Assembly: GCF_023337795.1 (NCBI RefSeq)
Contig: NZ_JALIRS010000005.1
Span: 186,001 to 250,000 of the forward strand
Origin: Lysinibacillus sp. BPa_S21
Lineage (GTDB): Bacteria > Bacillota > Bacilli > Bacillales_A > Planococcaceae
Length of the DNA: 64,000 nt
Reading direction: 5' to 3'
Part shown: in pieces, positions 17,262 to 26,586 of the stretch
Position numbering within the stretch: the stretch's first letter is position 1
Layout of the letters: every line of letters starts with the position of its first letter
The notes under the pieces: generated by a model
The model's database searches: none
Seen by the model: the letters and a program-made list of their open reading frames with translations, nothing else
What the model was told of the DNA's origin: nothing
Position numbers and translations under genes: made by a program

Positions 17262-17400
17262 TGATTGGAGTGGAAGGCTACTCGACTCCCGTGGGAATAC
17301 GAGACAGGCGAGACCCTGCACGGAGCGAAGCGGAGGAAGCGGCTCGGCGCTCGCCCACAGGAAAGCGAGTAGCCTGGAACGGAAATCAACCCACGTTATG
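17262..17400. repeat. Dispersed palindromic repeat, copy B (inverted to A)
   Basis: Begins TGATTGGAGTGGAAGGC, contains GAGACCCTGCACGGAGCGAA, and ends TGGAACGGAAATCAACCC followed by ACGTTATG. It is the shorter, inverted relative of copy A. Open frames across it are not believed to be coding. Confidence 0.85.
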
Positions 17401-17547
17401 AAGACACAACACAAATATCTAAAAATAAAAAATCGAACCAATATTCTGTTAGCAAAAGAACTATTATTCATCTATACTAAAATTACAGTTAATGGTTAAA
17501 TATTTTGCATTGTAAGTTAACTAGCCTAAAAACAAAGGTGTGTAAAG

Positions 17548-18426
17548 ATGAAAACAATTATGGAAATACAGGACATCTCTAAACAGTATAGAGGTAAGAA
17601 AATCTTAGAGAACGCTACATTTTCTATTTGTGCCAATCAAATTATAGCCCTAGTAGGAAAAAATGGATCAGGTAAGAGTACCCTTCTAAAAATCATTGCG
17701 GAATTAGTTGATGCTGACAGTGGTTCTATTGTGAAACATCGACAATCATTAAAAATTGGCTATGTGCCTGAAGTGACCCCTTCACATATTTTGTTTACGC
17801 CCGAAGAATATCTTTTTCATATGGGTAGCATTCGAGGTATGACTAAAAAACAACTACAGCTCAAAATAAATGAGTTATTTGAATTATTTCATTTACAGGA
17901 AGCACGGAACATTCGGATTGCCAACTTTTCTAAAGGTATGAAGCAAAAGGTTATGATTATGCAGGCCATGCTTGAAGACACAGATCTGCTAATCTTAGAT
18001 GAACCGTTATCAGGACTCGATCCTAAGGCCCAAAGTGACTTAGAAGAAACTCTCTCTATTTTAAAGGATAAAGGATTCAGTATCGTTTTAACATGCCACG
18101 AAACAAAATTACTGCAACATCTTGTTGATACAGTTCTTGTTATCCAAAATAATAAGGTCGTTCAAGCTGATTCATTCCATAAAAATGAAATACCGAAAAA
18201 CAAATTAATTTTTGAAATATCAAATGATGAATTATTGGACAACCTACTACCTTTTCTTGAAATTCAACATCAAAGTCTTTTAAATAATGGTTGTCATGAG
18301 GTCATTACCATTATTAAGACAGAAGATACAGATCAAGTATTACTGGATCTCCTACAGAAAAAAGCCTCTATTAGACAATTAACCCCTATCAATCAGAAGG
18401 AGGAACAATTTTACACCCATTTTTAA
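17548..18426 (+). CDS. ABC transporter ATP-binding protein
   Basis: 292-aa ATPase with Walker A GKNGSGKST at about residues 37-45, signature NFSKGMKQKVMI, Walker B LLILDEPLSGLDP and a switch His in TCHETK. The C-terminal about 75 residues form a BcrA-like accessory domain. The ribosome binding site AAAGGTG precedes the ATG. It is followed after 18 nt by a membrane-protein gene that should be its permease. No regulator gene is adjacent. Confidence 0.9.
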   Translation: MKTIMEIQDISKQYRGKKILENATFSICANQIIALVGKNGSGKSTLLKIIAELVDADSGSIVKHRQSLKIGYVPEVTPSHILFTPEEYLFHMGSIRGMTKKQLQLKINELFELFHLQEARNIRIANFSKGMKQKVMIMQAMLEDTDLLILDEPLSGLDPKAQSDLEETLSILKDKGFSIVLTCHETKLLQHLVDTVLVIQNNKVVQADSFHKNEIPKNKLIFEISNDELLDNLLPFLEIQHQSLLNNGCHEVITIIKTEDTDQVLLDLLQKKASIRQLTPINQKEEQFYTHF

Positions 18427-18444
18427 GGAGGAAAAGACGCTGTC

Positions 18445-19152
18445 ATGACTAGTTTATTACGCTATCAATTTATCAATTATTTAAGAACCTACCAATATGT
18501 TCCGCCTTTTTCAATTTTCATTTTATGTCTGGTCGTTAATTATTCCTTTGTTCCAAACCCAATATTAGATAGTTATTCGTTTACAGCTATCATTCTCTTT
18601 TTTCTAATGGGATGGTTTACAATTACACTATTTCACGCAGAAGATGAAGAGCAAAAAGTAATTACAACACTCCATGCTAAAAGTCGAACACAATATAATT
18701 TAGGAATTTTTATGATTTGTGTACTGATTGGTTTCTTCTTAAGCTGTGTATCAGTCATCTACCCTACTCTAATTGGCGCCTTTGGAGAAAAACCAAGATT
18801 TTTACATCAATTACTAGGATTCCTCTCTCATTTTAGTTTAGCTGTACTAGCTATTGCACTTTCAGCTATATTTACGAGGGAACTTGTCAAAAACAAGCAA
18901 AATACTTGGTGGGGTGTACTTGGCATCTTAATTATTTCTGTCGTAATCGCCACTTTAAAAGAGACAATTCTTCAGGTCAAGGGACTCATTTGGCTGCTTC
19001 CTCCTGTGCGTCTATCATTGGAAATGATGGGTTCGGAAGATTCAATAACGTCAATACCTAACAGTTTTTATTGGCAATTTGCTTGGATTTTCGTCTATGC
19101 AAGCTTCATCATCATGTTGTTCTTCCTCCTTTCGAATCGAAAAAGGAGGTAA
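18445..19152 (+). CDS. Putative ABC exporter permease, 235 aa
   Basis: Integral membrane protein with six likely helices (about residues 20-38, 45-63, 90-112, 125-148, 160-180 and 205-228). No specific family was recognised by eye, but size and position directly after an ATPase gene with AAGGAGG-type spacing indicate an ABC-2-like permease partner. The cytoplasmic HAEDEEQKVITTLHAKSR loop between the second and third helices is where ABC-2 permeases contact the ATPase (inference). Confidence 0.75.
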   Translation: MTSLLRYQFINYLRTYQYVPPFSIFILCLVVNYSFVPNPILDSYSFTAIILFFLMGWFTITLFHAEDEEQKVITTLHAKSRTQYNLGIFMICVLIGFFLSCVSVIYPTLIGAFGEKPRFLHQLLGFLSHFSLAVLAIALSAIFTRELVKNKQNTWWGVLGILIISVVIATLKETILQVKGLIWLLPPVRLSLEMMGSEDSITSIPNSFYWQFAWIFVYASFIIMLFFLLSNRKRR

Positions 19153-19177
19153 ATTTCTAAAGAAGGATGTGAAGCTG

Positions 19178-19567
19178 TTGATTGATTACATGACTTTTGA
19201 CGTGATGTGGATGGATGACATTATTGCACATGTTGAGTTAAAACCGACTGATGGTGGCACACCCTATGTCATTAACTATATCGAAGATTTTAACAAGCAA
19301 TTTTCACCAACGATGGAGGGGCATATAACACTAGAAGAACTGGAACGTTGGCTAAAATGGCGAACCTTCCCCCCTACTCGGGCCAACGCAAAAGAATTAC
19401 TGGCTTCACTTGATATGCAAGCCTATAATCGTTGGGGCATCGTGCGGAAAACCCATGGTGTAATGGCAGATGATGAAATTTGGATTCAATTTAAAGGCGA
19501 AACTCTCACACATCGGGATGTCTGCTTACGCAAGGATCTATACTATCCTGAGGAACCCAATATCTAA
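19178..19567 (+). CDS. Conserved hypothetical protein, about 129 aa
   Basis: Soluble protein without a named domain. The best start is TTG at 19178 with AAGGA about 8-10 nt upstream; an upstream ATG in this frame lies inside the permease gene. The segment LKWRTFPPTRANAKELLASL, then NRWGIVRKTHGVMADDEIWI, is of a type I have seen in small Firmicute proteins of unknown function with a helix-strand layout. It is 25 nt behind the ABC permease and may be co-transcribed. Confidence 0.65.
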   Translation: MIDYMTFDVMWMDDIIAHVELKPTDGGTPYVINYIEDFNKQFSPTMEGHITLEELERWLKWRTFPPTRANAKELLASLDMQAYNRWGIVRKTHGVMADDEIWIQFKGETLTHRDVCLRKDLYYPEEPNI

Positions 19568-19643
19568 AATTTCAATAAGTTTCAATAAGTTAACTAAGAT
19601 GATAGACCTCTCTAACAGGATTTTTTTAGTAAATCACAAAAAT

Positions 19644-19669
19644 GCCCCCATCTACCTAGGTAGTGGGGC
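19644..19669. terminator. Perfect hairpin between convergent genes
   Basis: GCCCCCATCTACC and GGTAGTGGGGC form a near-perfect palindrome centred on CCTAGG, flanked by A-rich and T-rich sequence, between the plus-strand hypothetical gene and the minus-strand Rpn gene. Confidence 0.7.
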
Positions 19670-19693
19670 GATATTTTCATATCAGGATTGTCA

Positions 19694-20659
19694 TTAATCA
19701 AGCTGTTCTTTTAATTTATTTATTTCATCTAGTGTTAATTCTGTAAATTCAGCTACTGTTTCTAAATCTATTTTTTTCTGTAACATTTTCAAGGCTATTT
19801 CTTGCTGCTTCTTTTTCTCACCTTGCTCAATTCCTTGCTTTATCCCTTTTACTACCCCGTCCTTCTCCGCATAATATTTTGCGTCCTCTATCTTCGCCTC
19901 CTCATCTAATATATATTTCAAACGGGATTCATAGGCATAATATTCTTCAGGAGATTGACTTAATTCTTGCCAAATAGTTAAAGCATCTTTTATTCTTTTG
20001 TCGCTCATAGCAAGCTCCTCCAATGCCAAATAGATTTCTTTATAGATTTTTTTCTTTCTTCCATCAACCACACCCAGGAACAATAACCATCCTGCAAGTT
20101 CATTATCTAACGGGTTCAGTTTATTATGAAACCATTGTCTAATAAATTTATTCATTTCTATAAAGTGGATTTCAAGAACATCGTCAATTCTAAATTTCCC
20201 ATCATCTTCATACAAATGGAATGAAGTATGATACGCATCGGTTTGCTTAAACAAACTAAAATTACAAATATTAATAGTAATTGTTGGTCTTAATGTATGA
20301 TAACCAAAACCTTTTTTAAGCTCTGAAGTGTAAATTTTTGACCAATAGTATAGTGTCCGCTTGACCATATCATGCTGATTGCTTAATTGAATTTCAATAT
20401 TAATCGCTATATTTTCCTGAGTTTTCACTAGAACGTCTAACCGGGATTGCTTATCATCTCTGTGTTCACCACTAAATTCTTGACTCATAAAAGAGACTTC
20501 TTTAATAGCATTGTTACCTGTACGATTTAAAATTGCATTCAGAAAGTAAACCGTTAGACTTTTATTATTTTCATTTCCAAATAATCGCTTAAAAGCGTAA
20601 TCGACTTTGAGATCTACAAATTTTTCAAGTGGAATTCTACGTGTTGCCATTTCACTCAT
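19694..20659 (-). CDS. Rpn-family recombination-promoting nuclease (PD-(D/E)XK transposase-like)
   Basis: 321-aa protein of the COG5464/PDDEXK_2 family, abundant in Firmicutes. The N-terminal RIPLEKFVDLKVDYAFKRLF opening and the nuclease core (RLDVLVKTQENIAINIEIQL, giving D-x(n)-ExQ with E in NIEIQ) are visible, with the conserved KRTLYYWSKIYTSEL segment. The C-terminus is charged (GIKQGIEQGEKKKQQE repeats) and ends in LTLDEINKL. E. coli RpnA family members promote RecA-independent recombination in vitro. The start is set by GGAG 8 nt before ATG; two earlier in-frame starts overlap that site. Confidence 0.88.
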   Translation of the reverse strand: MSEMATRRIPLEKFVDLKVDYAFKRLFGNENNKSLTVYFLNAILNRTGNNAIKEVSFMSQEFSGEHRDDKQSRLDVLVKTQENIAINIEIQLSNQHDMVKRTLYYWSKIYTSELKKGFGYHTLRPTITINICNFSLFKQTDAYHTSFHLYEDDGKFRIDDVLEIHFIEMNKFIRQWFHNKLNPLDNELAGWLLFLGVVDGRKKKIYKEIYLALEELAMSDKRIKDALTIWQELSQSPEEYYAYESRLKYILDEEAKIEDAKYYAEKDGVVKGIKQGIEQGEKKKQQEIALKMLQKKIDLETVAEFTELTLDEINKLKEQLD

Positions 20660-20804
20660 ACCCATCACTCCAAATGATTTACCTCAGTTATAGCATTTAA
20701 AATTCAAATTGAAAGTCAACAAAACTTTATTTTTATCTTGAGTTTATATAAAAATACTTACTATTATTCAGCATTATATACTAAGACAATCACATTTTTC
20801 CCTA

Positions 20805-21269
20805 TCAAATTTGCATTAATAAATCCGTAAAATCTTCCTCAGAAAAGACACCAATATTATTTCTTCTTAGCAATGCAGTTGTTACGCCTACGCCAACCAA
20901 TGTTGTACCATTGAAATCACCATTGTAAATCATTGCACTTCCACAGGAAGGACTATACTCTTTTAAAATAACTTTAGTCGCACCTAGTTCGAGTGCTTTC
21001 TGTAATGTTGCATATGCGCCCTTAATATAAAGATCTGTAACATCACGGCCAGATTTTTCAACCACTCTCGCTTTTCCATCAAGAACGTCTTCACCATCTC
21101 CACCGACAATTTCAGCGGGCTCACGAGGCGTCGAAAAACCTCCCATAAGTTCAGGGCATACAGTTACCGCCTTATTTTCTAACACAAGCCGATGAATTCT
21201 ATCATCTAAACTATCTGTTCCGTTATAACGTACCTTTAATCCAGCTAAGCAAGAACTTATTAAAATCAT
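20805..21269 (-). CDS. DUF523 (TudS-like) protein
   Basis: 154-aa DUF523 protein. Conserved cysteines are seen in the N-terminal ISSCLAGLKVRYNG motif, in VCPELMGG and in EYSPSCGS. In the TudS branch of this family three cysteines hold a [4Fe-4S] cluster that desulfurates 2-thiouracil; whether this short form does so is not shown. GAGGTG lies before the ATG. It is monocistronic, with no functional neighbour evident. Confidence 0.85.
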   Translation of the reverse strand: MILISSCLAGLKVRYNGTDSLDDRIHRLVLENKAVTVCPELMGGFSTPREPAEIVGGDGEDVLDGKARVVEKSGRDVTDLYIKGAYATLQKALELGATKVILKEYSPSCGSAMIYNGDFNGTTLVGVGVTTALLRRNNIGVFSEEDFTDLLMQI

Positions 21270-21515
21270 ATGTGCACCTCATTTTTATCCGTTTCGTATA
21301 ATCACAACTATAGCTCATTTGAAAATTCCGTCAACAACCTTACTACAACTTAAATTACTTCCTTGACCTACTCTATTCTCTTTTTAATGAGTTATATTGA
21401 TTGATTAACTCCATTTTTTATTATTTGTAGGACAACCATTTCACGGATTTGTGCTACTATTTTATTATCTAATTTCTATGAACGCATTCTATCTTTTATA
21501 AAGGAGGATCAAGAC

Positions 21516-21992
21516 TTGGTTGAATTTACAATTTGTTTTCTTAAGAAGGGTGAGCAACTATTATTATTAAATAGGGATTTCCCAGAATGGATGGGGGCTT
21601 GGAATGGTGTAGGTGGAAAGATTGAGAATGATGAAACACCATTAGTTGGTGCATTACGAGAAATTAAGGAAGAAACGGGCATTGTACTGCAGGATATTAC
21701 CTACAAAGGAAAAATAACATGGACGGATGGAATAACTGACTTTGGCTGTATGTATGCTTTTATTGCTGAATTACCAGAGTCCTATCAGTATGTGACACCG
21801 ATTAAAGTTGCAGAAGGCATTTTAGATTGGAAAGATCTATCATGGATTTTCCATCCTAAAAATGTAGGAATAGCAGATTTAAAATATTACTTACCGAAAA
21901 TGCTGGATGAAACCATAAACTATGAATACATATTTACATATGAAGATAATAAGCTGATTGATATAAGGAGTACCCCATTAGTTACTGTCTAA
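21516..21992 (+). CDS. Nudix hydrolase (MutT/8-oxo-dGTPase-like)
   Basis: 158-aa Nudix protein. The Nudix box is complete about residues 36-58: GGKIENDETPLVGALREIKE followed by ETGI, giving G-x5-E-x7-REIxEExG with metal-binding glutamates. The family hydrolyses nucleoside diphosphates linked to another moiety; the MNGVGGK-type approach to the box is like 8-oxo-dGTP diphosphatases, but the substrate is not certain. It starts at TTG with AAAGGAGG eight bases upstream. Confidence 0.9.
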   Translation: MVEFTICFLKKGEQLLLLNRDFPEWMGAWNGVGGKIENDETPLVGALREIKEETGIVLQDITYKGKITWTDGITDFGCMYAFIAELPESYQYVTPIKVAEGILDWKDLSWIFHPKNVGIADLKYYLPKMLDETINYEYIFTYEDNKLIDIRSTPLVTV

Positions 21993-22000
21993 ATAGAACA

Positions 22001-22037
22001 AAGCCTCGTAAACGCGATATTATCGTTTACGAGGCTT
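22001..22037. terminator. Bidirectional terminator
   Basis: AAGCCTCGTAAACG and CGTTTACGAGGCTT form a 14-bp stem between the convergent Nudix and hypothetical genes. Confidence 0.85.
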
Positions 22038-22042
22038 GACTA

Positions 22043-22564
22043 TTATTTTCTTGGTTGCGCAAATCGCATTCTGCACATCGACCAATTCAATGTTGTTTTT
22101 TGAATTTCATCATAGATGTTCCACAGGCTATCGACTACCCGTATTTCAACCTTACGTTTAAACAGTTCCTCAAATAAATTATCTACTTCAAATTTAGCAA
22201 TAGGATATTGTGTTGTTTCACTCGTATAATAACCAGCATTTTGATCCTGCAATGTAAATTCGCAGATGTCAAACTCATATAAGTAAAGCTTCGTATTTTT
22301 CATCGTCTCAAACCATTTGCTTTCAATTACGACAACGTGTTCACATGATGCGGATGTTATATAGGCTTGTTTATCCCATTCATTTGTATTGGCACCAATA
22401 TGGTAGCAAACTCGCGGACAATTTCTAGGAGTTAAAAAATTAGGCAAGCATGTATCGTTGATTGCCCATACTAGACCTTTTTCGGGATCTAAATCTAGTC
22501 GATCCGGTAATCGTGGGTGAAATACTGTAATATCACTTTCCTCACTGACATGATATATGCGCAA
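22043..22564 (-). CDS. Conserved hypothetical protein (probable DUF6886 type)
   Basis: 173-aa soluble protein starting MRIYHVSEESDITVFHPRLP. This opening, a conserved WAINDTCLPNFLTPRNCPRV segment and the C-terminal KVEIRVVDSLWNIYDEI are typical of a widespread, uncharacterised Firmicute family that I believe is DUF6886 (from memory). Several cysteines are present. The fold may be ADP-ribosyltransferase-like, since the N-terminal YHVSEES pattern is similar, but that is speculation. GGGGA lies upstream of the ATG. Confidence 0.7.
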   Translation of the reverse strand: MRIYHVSEESDITVFHPRLPDRLDLDPEKGLVWAINDTCLPNFLTPRNCPRVCYHIGANTNEWDKQAYITSASCEHVVVIESKWFETMKNTKLYLYEFDICEFTLQDQNAGYYTSETTQYPIAKFEVDNLFEELFKRKVEIRVVDSLWNIYDEIQKTTLNWSMCRMRFAQPRK

Positions 22565-22956
22565 ATGTTTCCCCTCCTTATTTTCTTAATTTGAAGACTT
22601 TGAAATTCTGTATATGGATCCCTGCGTTTGTCGTTACTGTTCTTGCATACTATTCACTCATTTCAGTATAGCATTATAGCGTTACCTTTCTTGCGCACAT
22701 TCATATTTTTCATTAACGAAAAAAGAAATAAAGCCAGAAATCCCTAACTGGATTTCTGGCTTCTCTGATTTAAAGACTGGATTGAGTTTTGATAGGCAAT
22801 GAATTGTCTAATGTGGTCTGGCGTTTAACAGTGATCCATCAGGACGATTGCTGCACCGACCCATCGTTCCGATTATTGTTGAATCGCCAATAGAACGCTT
22901 GCATATTACACCCACAGACAAAAGTAATCGCTTAAGTTAGCATCTATCACTTTGAA
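22565..22956. other. Intergenic region with an MFS-gene tail remnant
   Basis: No intact gene. Positions 22723-22840 repeat the 3' end and terminator of the MFS gene found at 26587-26704 (separate entry). The stretch 22841-22956 has no recognised content, and 22565-22722 shows nothing beyond AT-rich DNA. Confidence 0.6.
22723..22840 (-). pseudogene. Duplicated MFS 3' end with terminator (left direct repeat)
   Basis: Reading the minus strand, WITVKRQTTLDNSLPIKTQS matches the C-terminus of the intact MFS protein (WITVKRQATFDNALPIKTQS), followed by the same terminator hairpin (GCCAGAAATCC and GGATTTCTGGC). Identity to 26587-26704 is about 85 percent by eye. The two copies flank the E1/E2 operon in direct orientation. 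Confidence 0.8.
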
Positions 22957-24162
22957 CTATAGTAAAAAACGTACAGGTTCCTCTAAATAGCCTGCCACAC
23001 TACGCATAAATGCACCTACTGGCTCGCCATCAATAACACGATGATCAAATGTGCAAGACAATGTCATTGAATGGCCAATTTGTATCGTATCTTCTACTAC
23101 GATTGGCTCTTTCACAATTTTATGAAAGCCCAAAATTGCTACTTCAGGATAGTTAGTAATCGGCGTCGCAAATATTGCCCCGTCCTTTCCTGTACTAGAA
23201 ATTGTGAAAGTACTACCTGTTAAATCTTCAACCGTTGCTTTTCTAGAATGAACCTTTGCCAATAAACTTTCTAGCTCTTCTGTAATTTCAAAAATGCTTT
23301 TTTTATTTGCATGTTTTATCACTGGCACAAGTAGACCGTCTGAAGTAGCAACTGCAACACCAATATGAATATAAGGTAAAATTACAAGTGCTTTTTGGTC
23401 TTCATCTACCTTGGCATTAAAGTGCTCATGTTCCTGTAAAGCTGTCGCAACTGCCTTGATTAAAAAAGGTAAGTAAGTTAGTTTTTTGTCCTTCATTTCC
23501 GGCAGCTGTTGAACACTTTTCCTAAAAGCCACTAAATTCGTCACATTAATTTTTTCCATTCCGGTGCATAATACTGCCTTGGAAACGGCTTTTTGCATAT
23601 TTTCAAAGATTGCTTTGCGCAACCCACGAATAGGGACGATTTTATTTTCATTAGCTTCATCTTCAATACGTTTTGACTTATTTTGCACTTTTGCTATCGC
23701 GGAAGATGATTGTTTAGCATGTCTATCTAAATCACATCGCAACACCCGTCCGTTTGGCCCACTGCCCTGTATTTCTTCAATATTAATGCCCATAGTGCGC
23801 GCTGCTTTTCTAACTGAAGGAGCTGCCATCACCCTTCCTAATATTGAAAATTCAATCTTCTCTTTCGGTATACTCTCCTCTTTTTTCTCTCCAAGTGGCT
23901 GTGTTGGCTTGGGTGGTGACGAATCTGAGGTTTTACTAAATTGACAAAGCAGACTACCTACCGTAATGGTATTTCCCTCTTCGCCTCCAAGTTTCTCAAT
24001 CACTCCTGTAATGGGAGCTGTAATTTCTACAACGGCTTTATCGGTTTGAACCTCTACTAACGGCTCATTAATCGCTACTTTTTGCCCTTGCTTTACAAAC
24101 CAGCCAACAATTTCTGCTTCATGTAAACCTTCCCCTATATCAGGGAGTAAAAAATCATACAT
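22957..24162 (-). CDS. 2-oxoacid dehydrogenase E2 (dihydrolipoamide acyltransferase)
   Basis: 401-aa E2 core enzyme, which transfers the acyl group from E1 to CoA. Domain order: one lipoyl domain (lipoyl-Lys42 in VQTDKAVVE), a Pro/Lys linker, a peripheral subunit-binding domain (about 110-145, APSVRKAARTMGI ... GPNGRVLR), and the catalytic domain with active-site His374 and Asp378 in DHRVIDGEP. It is third in the E1alpha-E1beta-E2 operon. No E3 (lipoamide dehydrogenase) gene is in the window, so E3 must be shared from elsewhere. The substrate may be branched-chain 2-oxoacids, pyruvate or acetoin; sequence inspection does not settle it. Confidence 0.92.
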   Translation of the reverse strand: MYDFLLPDIGEGLHEAEIVGWFVKQGQKVAINEPLVEVQTDKAVVEITAPITGVIEKLGGEEGNTITVGSLLCQFSKTSDSSPPKPTQPLGEKKEESIPKEKIEFSILGRVMAAPSVRKAARTMGINIEEIQGSGPNGRVLRCDLDRHAKQSSSAIAKVQNKSKRIEDEANENKIVPIRGLRKAIFENMQKAVSKAVLCTGMEKINVTNLVAFRKSVQQLPEMKDKKLTYLPFLIKAVATALQEHEHFNAKVDEDQKALVILPYIHIGVAVATSDGLLVPVIKHANKKSIFEITEELESLLAKVHSRKATVEDLTGSTFTISSTGKDGAIFATPITNYPEVAILGFHKIVKEPIVVEDTIQIGHSMTLSCTFDHRVIDGEPVGAFMRSVAGYLEEPVRFLL

Positions 24163-24174
24163 TACTATCCCTCC

Positions 24175-25152
24175 CTATTCTTTCATGACATTTTGTACTG
24201 CACTTACAATGCGCGTTACAGTTGGCATCCATTCTGCCTCAATGCTCGATACAGGGAAAGGTGTATCATAACCTGTGACACGTAAAATCGGTGCGTGCAT
24301 AGCATACATACAGTTTTCGGCAATAACTGCTGCGATTTCCGCCCCTACACCGCCTGTTTTTGCCGCTTCATGAACAACGACTAGTCTGCCAGTTTTATCT
24401 ACCGACTGAATGATGGTTCCATAGTCAATAGGTGCGATTGTTCGTAAATCAATGATTTCCACAGACACACCCTGCTCTTGTAATTGTGCTACTGCCTGTT
24501 TAACCGTTACGACACACGGACCATATGTTACGATGGTCACATGCTCCCCTTCTTGAACAATTGCCGCCTTACCAATAGGCACTTCATAGTATTCTTCTTG
24601 TACTTCCTCTTTTATCGTTCGGTATAGCTTCAAAGGCTCTAAGAACAATACTGGGTCTGGATCTTTAATCGCCGCTGCGAGTAACCCTTTAGCATCGGAA
24701 GGCGTACTTGGCATGACTACCTTTAAACCTGGTGAGTGTAAGAACAATGCTTCTAAACTATCGGAATGTAATTCAGGTGCATGAATCCCTCCTCCGTATG
24801 GTGCTCTAACAACCAGTGGCACGGTAACTGTGCCTTCCGTTCGAGAACGAAGGCGTGCGGCCTGTCCTACCATTTGATCCATCGCCTCATAAATAAACCC
24901 TAAAAACTGTATTTCTGCTATTGGTTTAAGTCCTCTAGTGGCTAAACCTACTGCAGCTCCAATAATGGCAGACTCAGCAATCGGTGTATCCACTACACGC
25001 CTTTCTCCAAAACGTTCCATGAGCCCATCCGTCACACGGAAAACTCCTCCATTTTTTCCGATATCCTCACCGAGACAAAGGATTGTTTCATCATTTTCCA
25101 TTGCTTGGCTTAAGCATGTATTGATTGCCTGTACTATTGTCATCTCCATCAT
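24175..25152 (-). CDS. 2-oxoacid dehydrogenase E1 beta subunit
   Basis: 325-aa thiamine-pyrophosphate enzyme subunit. The family segments are intact: GEDIGKNGGVFRVTDGL, FGERRVVDTPIAESAIIGAA and PYGGGIHAPELHSDS, and the C-terminal transketolase domain carries EIIDLRTIAPID and VVHEAAKTGG. It pairs with E1 alpha. The ATG touches the E1 alpha stop (TAATG); second and third in-frame ATGs at residues 2 and 4 are alternatives with slightly better spacing to AGAGGTG. It is separated from E2 by 12 nt. Confidence 0.93.
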   Translation of the reverse strand: MMEMTIVQAINTCLSQAMENDETILCLGEDIGKNGGVFRVTDGLMERFGERRVVDTPIAESAIIGAAVGLATRGLKPIAEIQFLGFIYEAMDQMVGQAARLRSRTEGTVTVPLVVRAPYGGGIHAPELHSDSLEALFLHSPGLKVVMPSTPSDAKGLLAAAIKDPDPVLFLEPLKLYRTIKEEVQEEYYEVPIGKAAIVQEGEHVTIVTYGPCVVTVKQAVAQLQEQGVSVEIIDLRTIAPIDYGTIIQSVDKTGRLVVVHEAAKTGGVGAEIAAVIAENCMYAMHAPILRVTGYDTPFPVSSIEAEWMPTVTRIVSAVQNVMKE

Positions 25153-26249
25153 TACACCTCTCCTCTTTGTTGCAATTGTCTTACTAAGTTTTGAGGCATT
25201 GTTTCATATGTTGCTCTTAGTACTTTTGGAATCGTTGTCTTTTCGATTGTAAGTGCCTTTTCATACGCTTTTAAAACGATTTCTTCGCAGTCATTTAACA
25301 GCTCCTCCTCTTGCCTCTCATCCCATAGCCCAGTAGTAATAATAAATTTCTTCATTCTTTCTATAGGATCATTTGTCAGCCATTCCTCAACTTCAGCTTG
25401 GTCTCTATACTTCGTCGGATCGTCTGCAGTTGTATGCGGCCCCTGGCGGAATGTAACAGCTTCAATCAGCACAGGCTCTCCATTTTTAGCTTTTTCTATA
25501 GCAAGCTTCGTTGCTTCATAAACTGCTAATACGTCATTGCCGTCTACTCTAATTCCTGTAATCCCATAAGCCAACGCCTTTTGTGCGATTGATTGGCTAG
25601 CGGTTTGTTTATGAATTGGATTACTAATTGCCCATTGATTGTTTTGAATAAAGAAAACCACTGGTAATTTATATACACCCGCAAAATTTAATGCTTCATG
25701 GAAATCGCCCTCTGAGGTACCTCCATCACCCATATAAGCAACCGAAACACTGTCTTCCCCTTTATATTTACTAGCCCATGCCCCACCTACCGCATGTAAA
25801 AATTGCGCTCCAATAACGATTTGAATAGGAAAAATAGATAAATCAGTTAAATGCTGCCCAGCCATCTTACCCATTGTGTAACAAAAGAACTTATCGATAG
25901 GCATCCCGTGAACAAATGAAGCCGCAATATCTCGGTAACTAGGATAAATCCAATCATTCGAATTCAATGCGTAAGCGCTTCCAACTTGTGCCGCTTCTTG
26001 CCCTCTAATTGGCGGATATGTTTTTATTTTACCTTGGCGTTGAAATTTCAATGCAATTCCATCAAAGATTCTCCCCTGTACCATATGTTTATACATTTCG
26101 ATACATTGCTCATCTGTGGCAGTTCTTTTAAAGAAAGTTTCCGAAAGCGAACAATCTTCGTCCAAAACTGATGCTGTGTCAATTTTTAAACATGATTGAT
26201 TTAACCACATTTCAACTTCGCCCTCTAAACATGACTGATTTAACCACAT
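25152..26249 (-). CDS. 2-oxoacid dehydrogenase E1 alpha subunit
   Basis: 365-aa E1 alpha. The ThDP/Mg motif runs from GDGGTSEGDFHEALNFAG (about 174-191) to QNN (about 202-204). The phosphorylation-loop-like RQGPHTTADDPTKYR is also present. With E1 beta it decarboxylates a 2-oxoacid and acylates the E2 lipoyl group. The N-terminus is odd: 13 codons beginning MWLNQSCL are tandemly duplicated together with their upstream Shine-Dalgarno-like GGGAGG/GAGGGC, giving two possible starts (26249 and 26210). The product from 26210 would have a more usual length. Confidence 0.93.
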   Translation of the reverse strand: MWLNQSCLEGEVEMWLNQSCLKIDTASVLDEDCSLSETFFKRTATDEQCIEMYKHMVQGRIFDGIALKFQRQGKIKTYPPIRGQEAAQVGSAYALNSNDWIYPSYRDIAASFVHGMPIDKFFCYTMGKMAGQHLTDLSIFPIQIVIGAQFLHAVGGAWASKYKGEDSVSVAYMGDGGTSEGDFHEALNFAGVYKLPVVFFIQNNQWAISNPIHKQTASQSIAQKALAYGITGIRVDGNDVLAVYEATKLAIEKAKNGEPVLIEAVTFRQGPHTTADDPTKYRDQAEVEEWLTNDPIERMKKFIITTGLWDERQEEELLNDCEEIVLKAYEKALTIEKTTIPKVLRATYETMPQNLVRQLQQRGEV

Positions 26250-26586
26250 TTCAATTCCTCCCTTTATAACGTTATTTTAATTATAAATAAGAGACAGACG
26301 TCATATCATTAGCTAATTTTGTATTTTTTTAGCTTTTTTACACTTTAAACAGAATTATTAAATAAATCGACACAGAAATGTTGTGACATCACATGATTTC
26401 CTCAATTGGAATGTCCGTTTTGCTCAAAATAATTTTCCATATATACCCTCTCCGATGTAATACAACGAACCCGCAATAACCTTCGCATGACAATTTTCAT
26501 TGCGAATCAGTCCAAGCTGTCGAACAATTTCTACGTTGGCTGACACCCTTTTTTATATCATGTAGATAGAGGCTGCCATCTTTAAG
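26250..26586. other. Intergenic region with a short coding-like remnant
   Basis: The promoter of the E1/E2 operon should lie here, but no convincing -35/-10 or -24/-12 element was found. On the minus strand about 26409-26535, a 38-codon frame (NVEIVRQLGLIRNENCHAKV, then IAGSLYYIGEGIYGKLF and a stop) looks like the 3' end of a lost gene of unknown family. Confidence 0.4.

Noticed and set aside
16941..17471. Open frames of 73-90 codons around 17 kb
   Set aside because: They cover dispersed palindromic repeats A and B and have no plausible protein character.
22957..26249. Sigma-54 control of the E1/E2 operon (acetoin-type)
   Set aside because: No GG-N10-GC element was found in the 26250-26586 upstream region.
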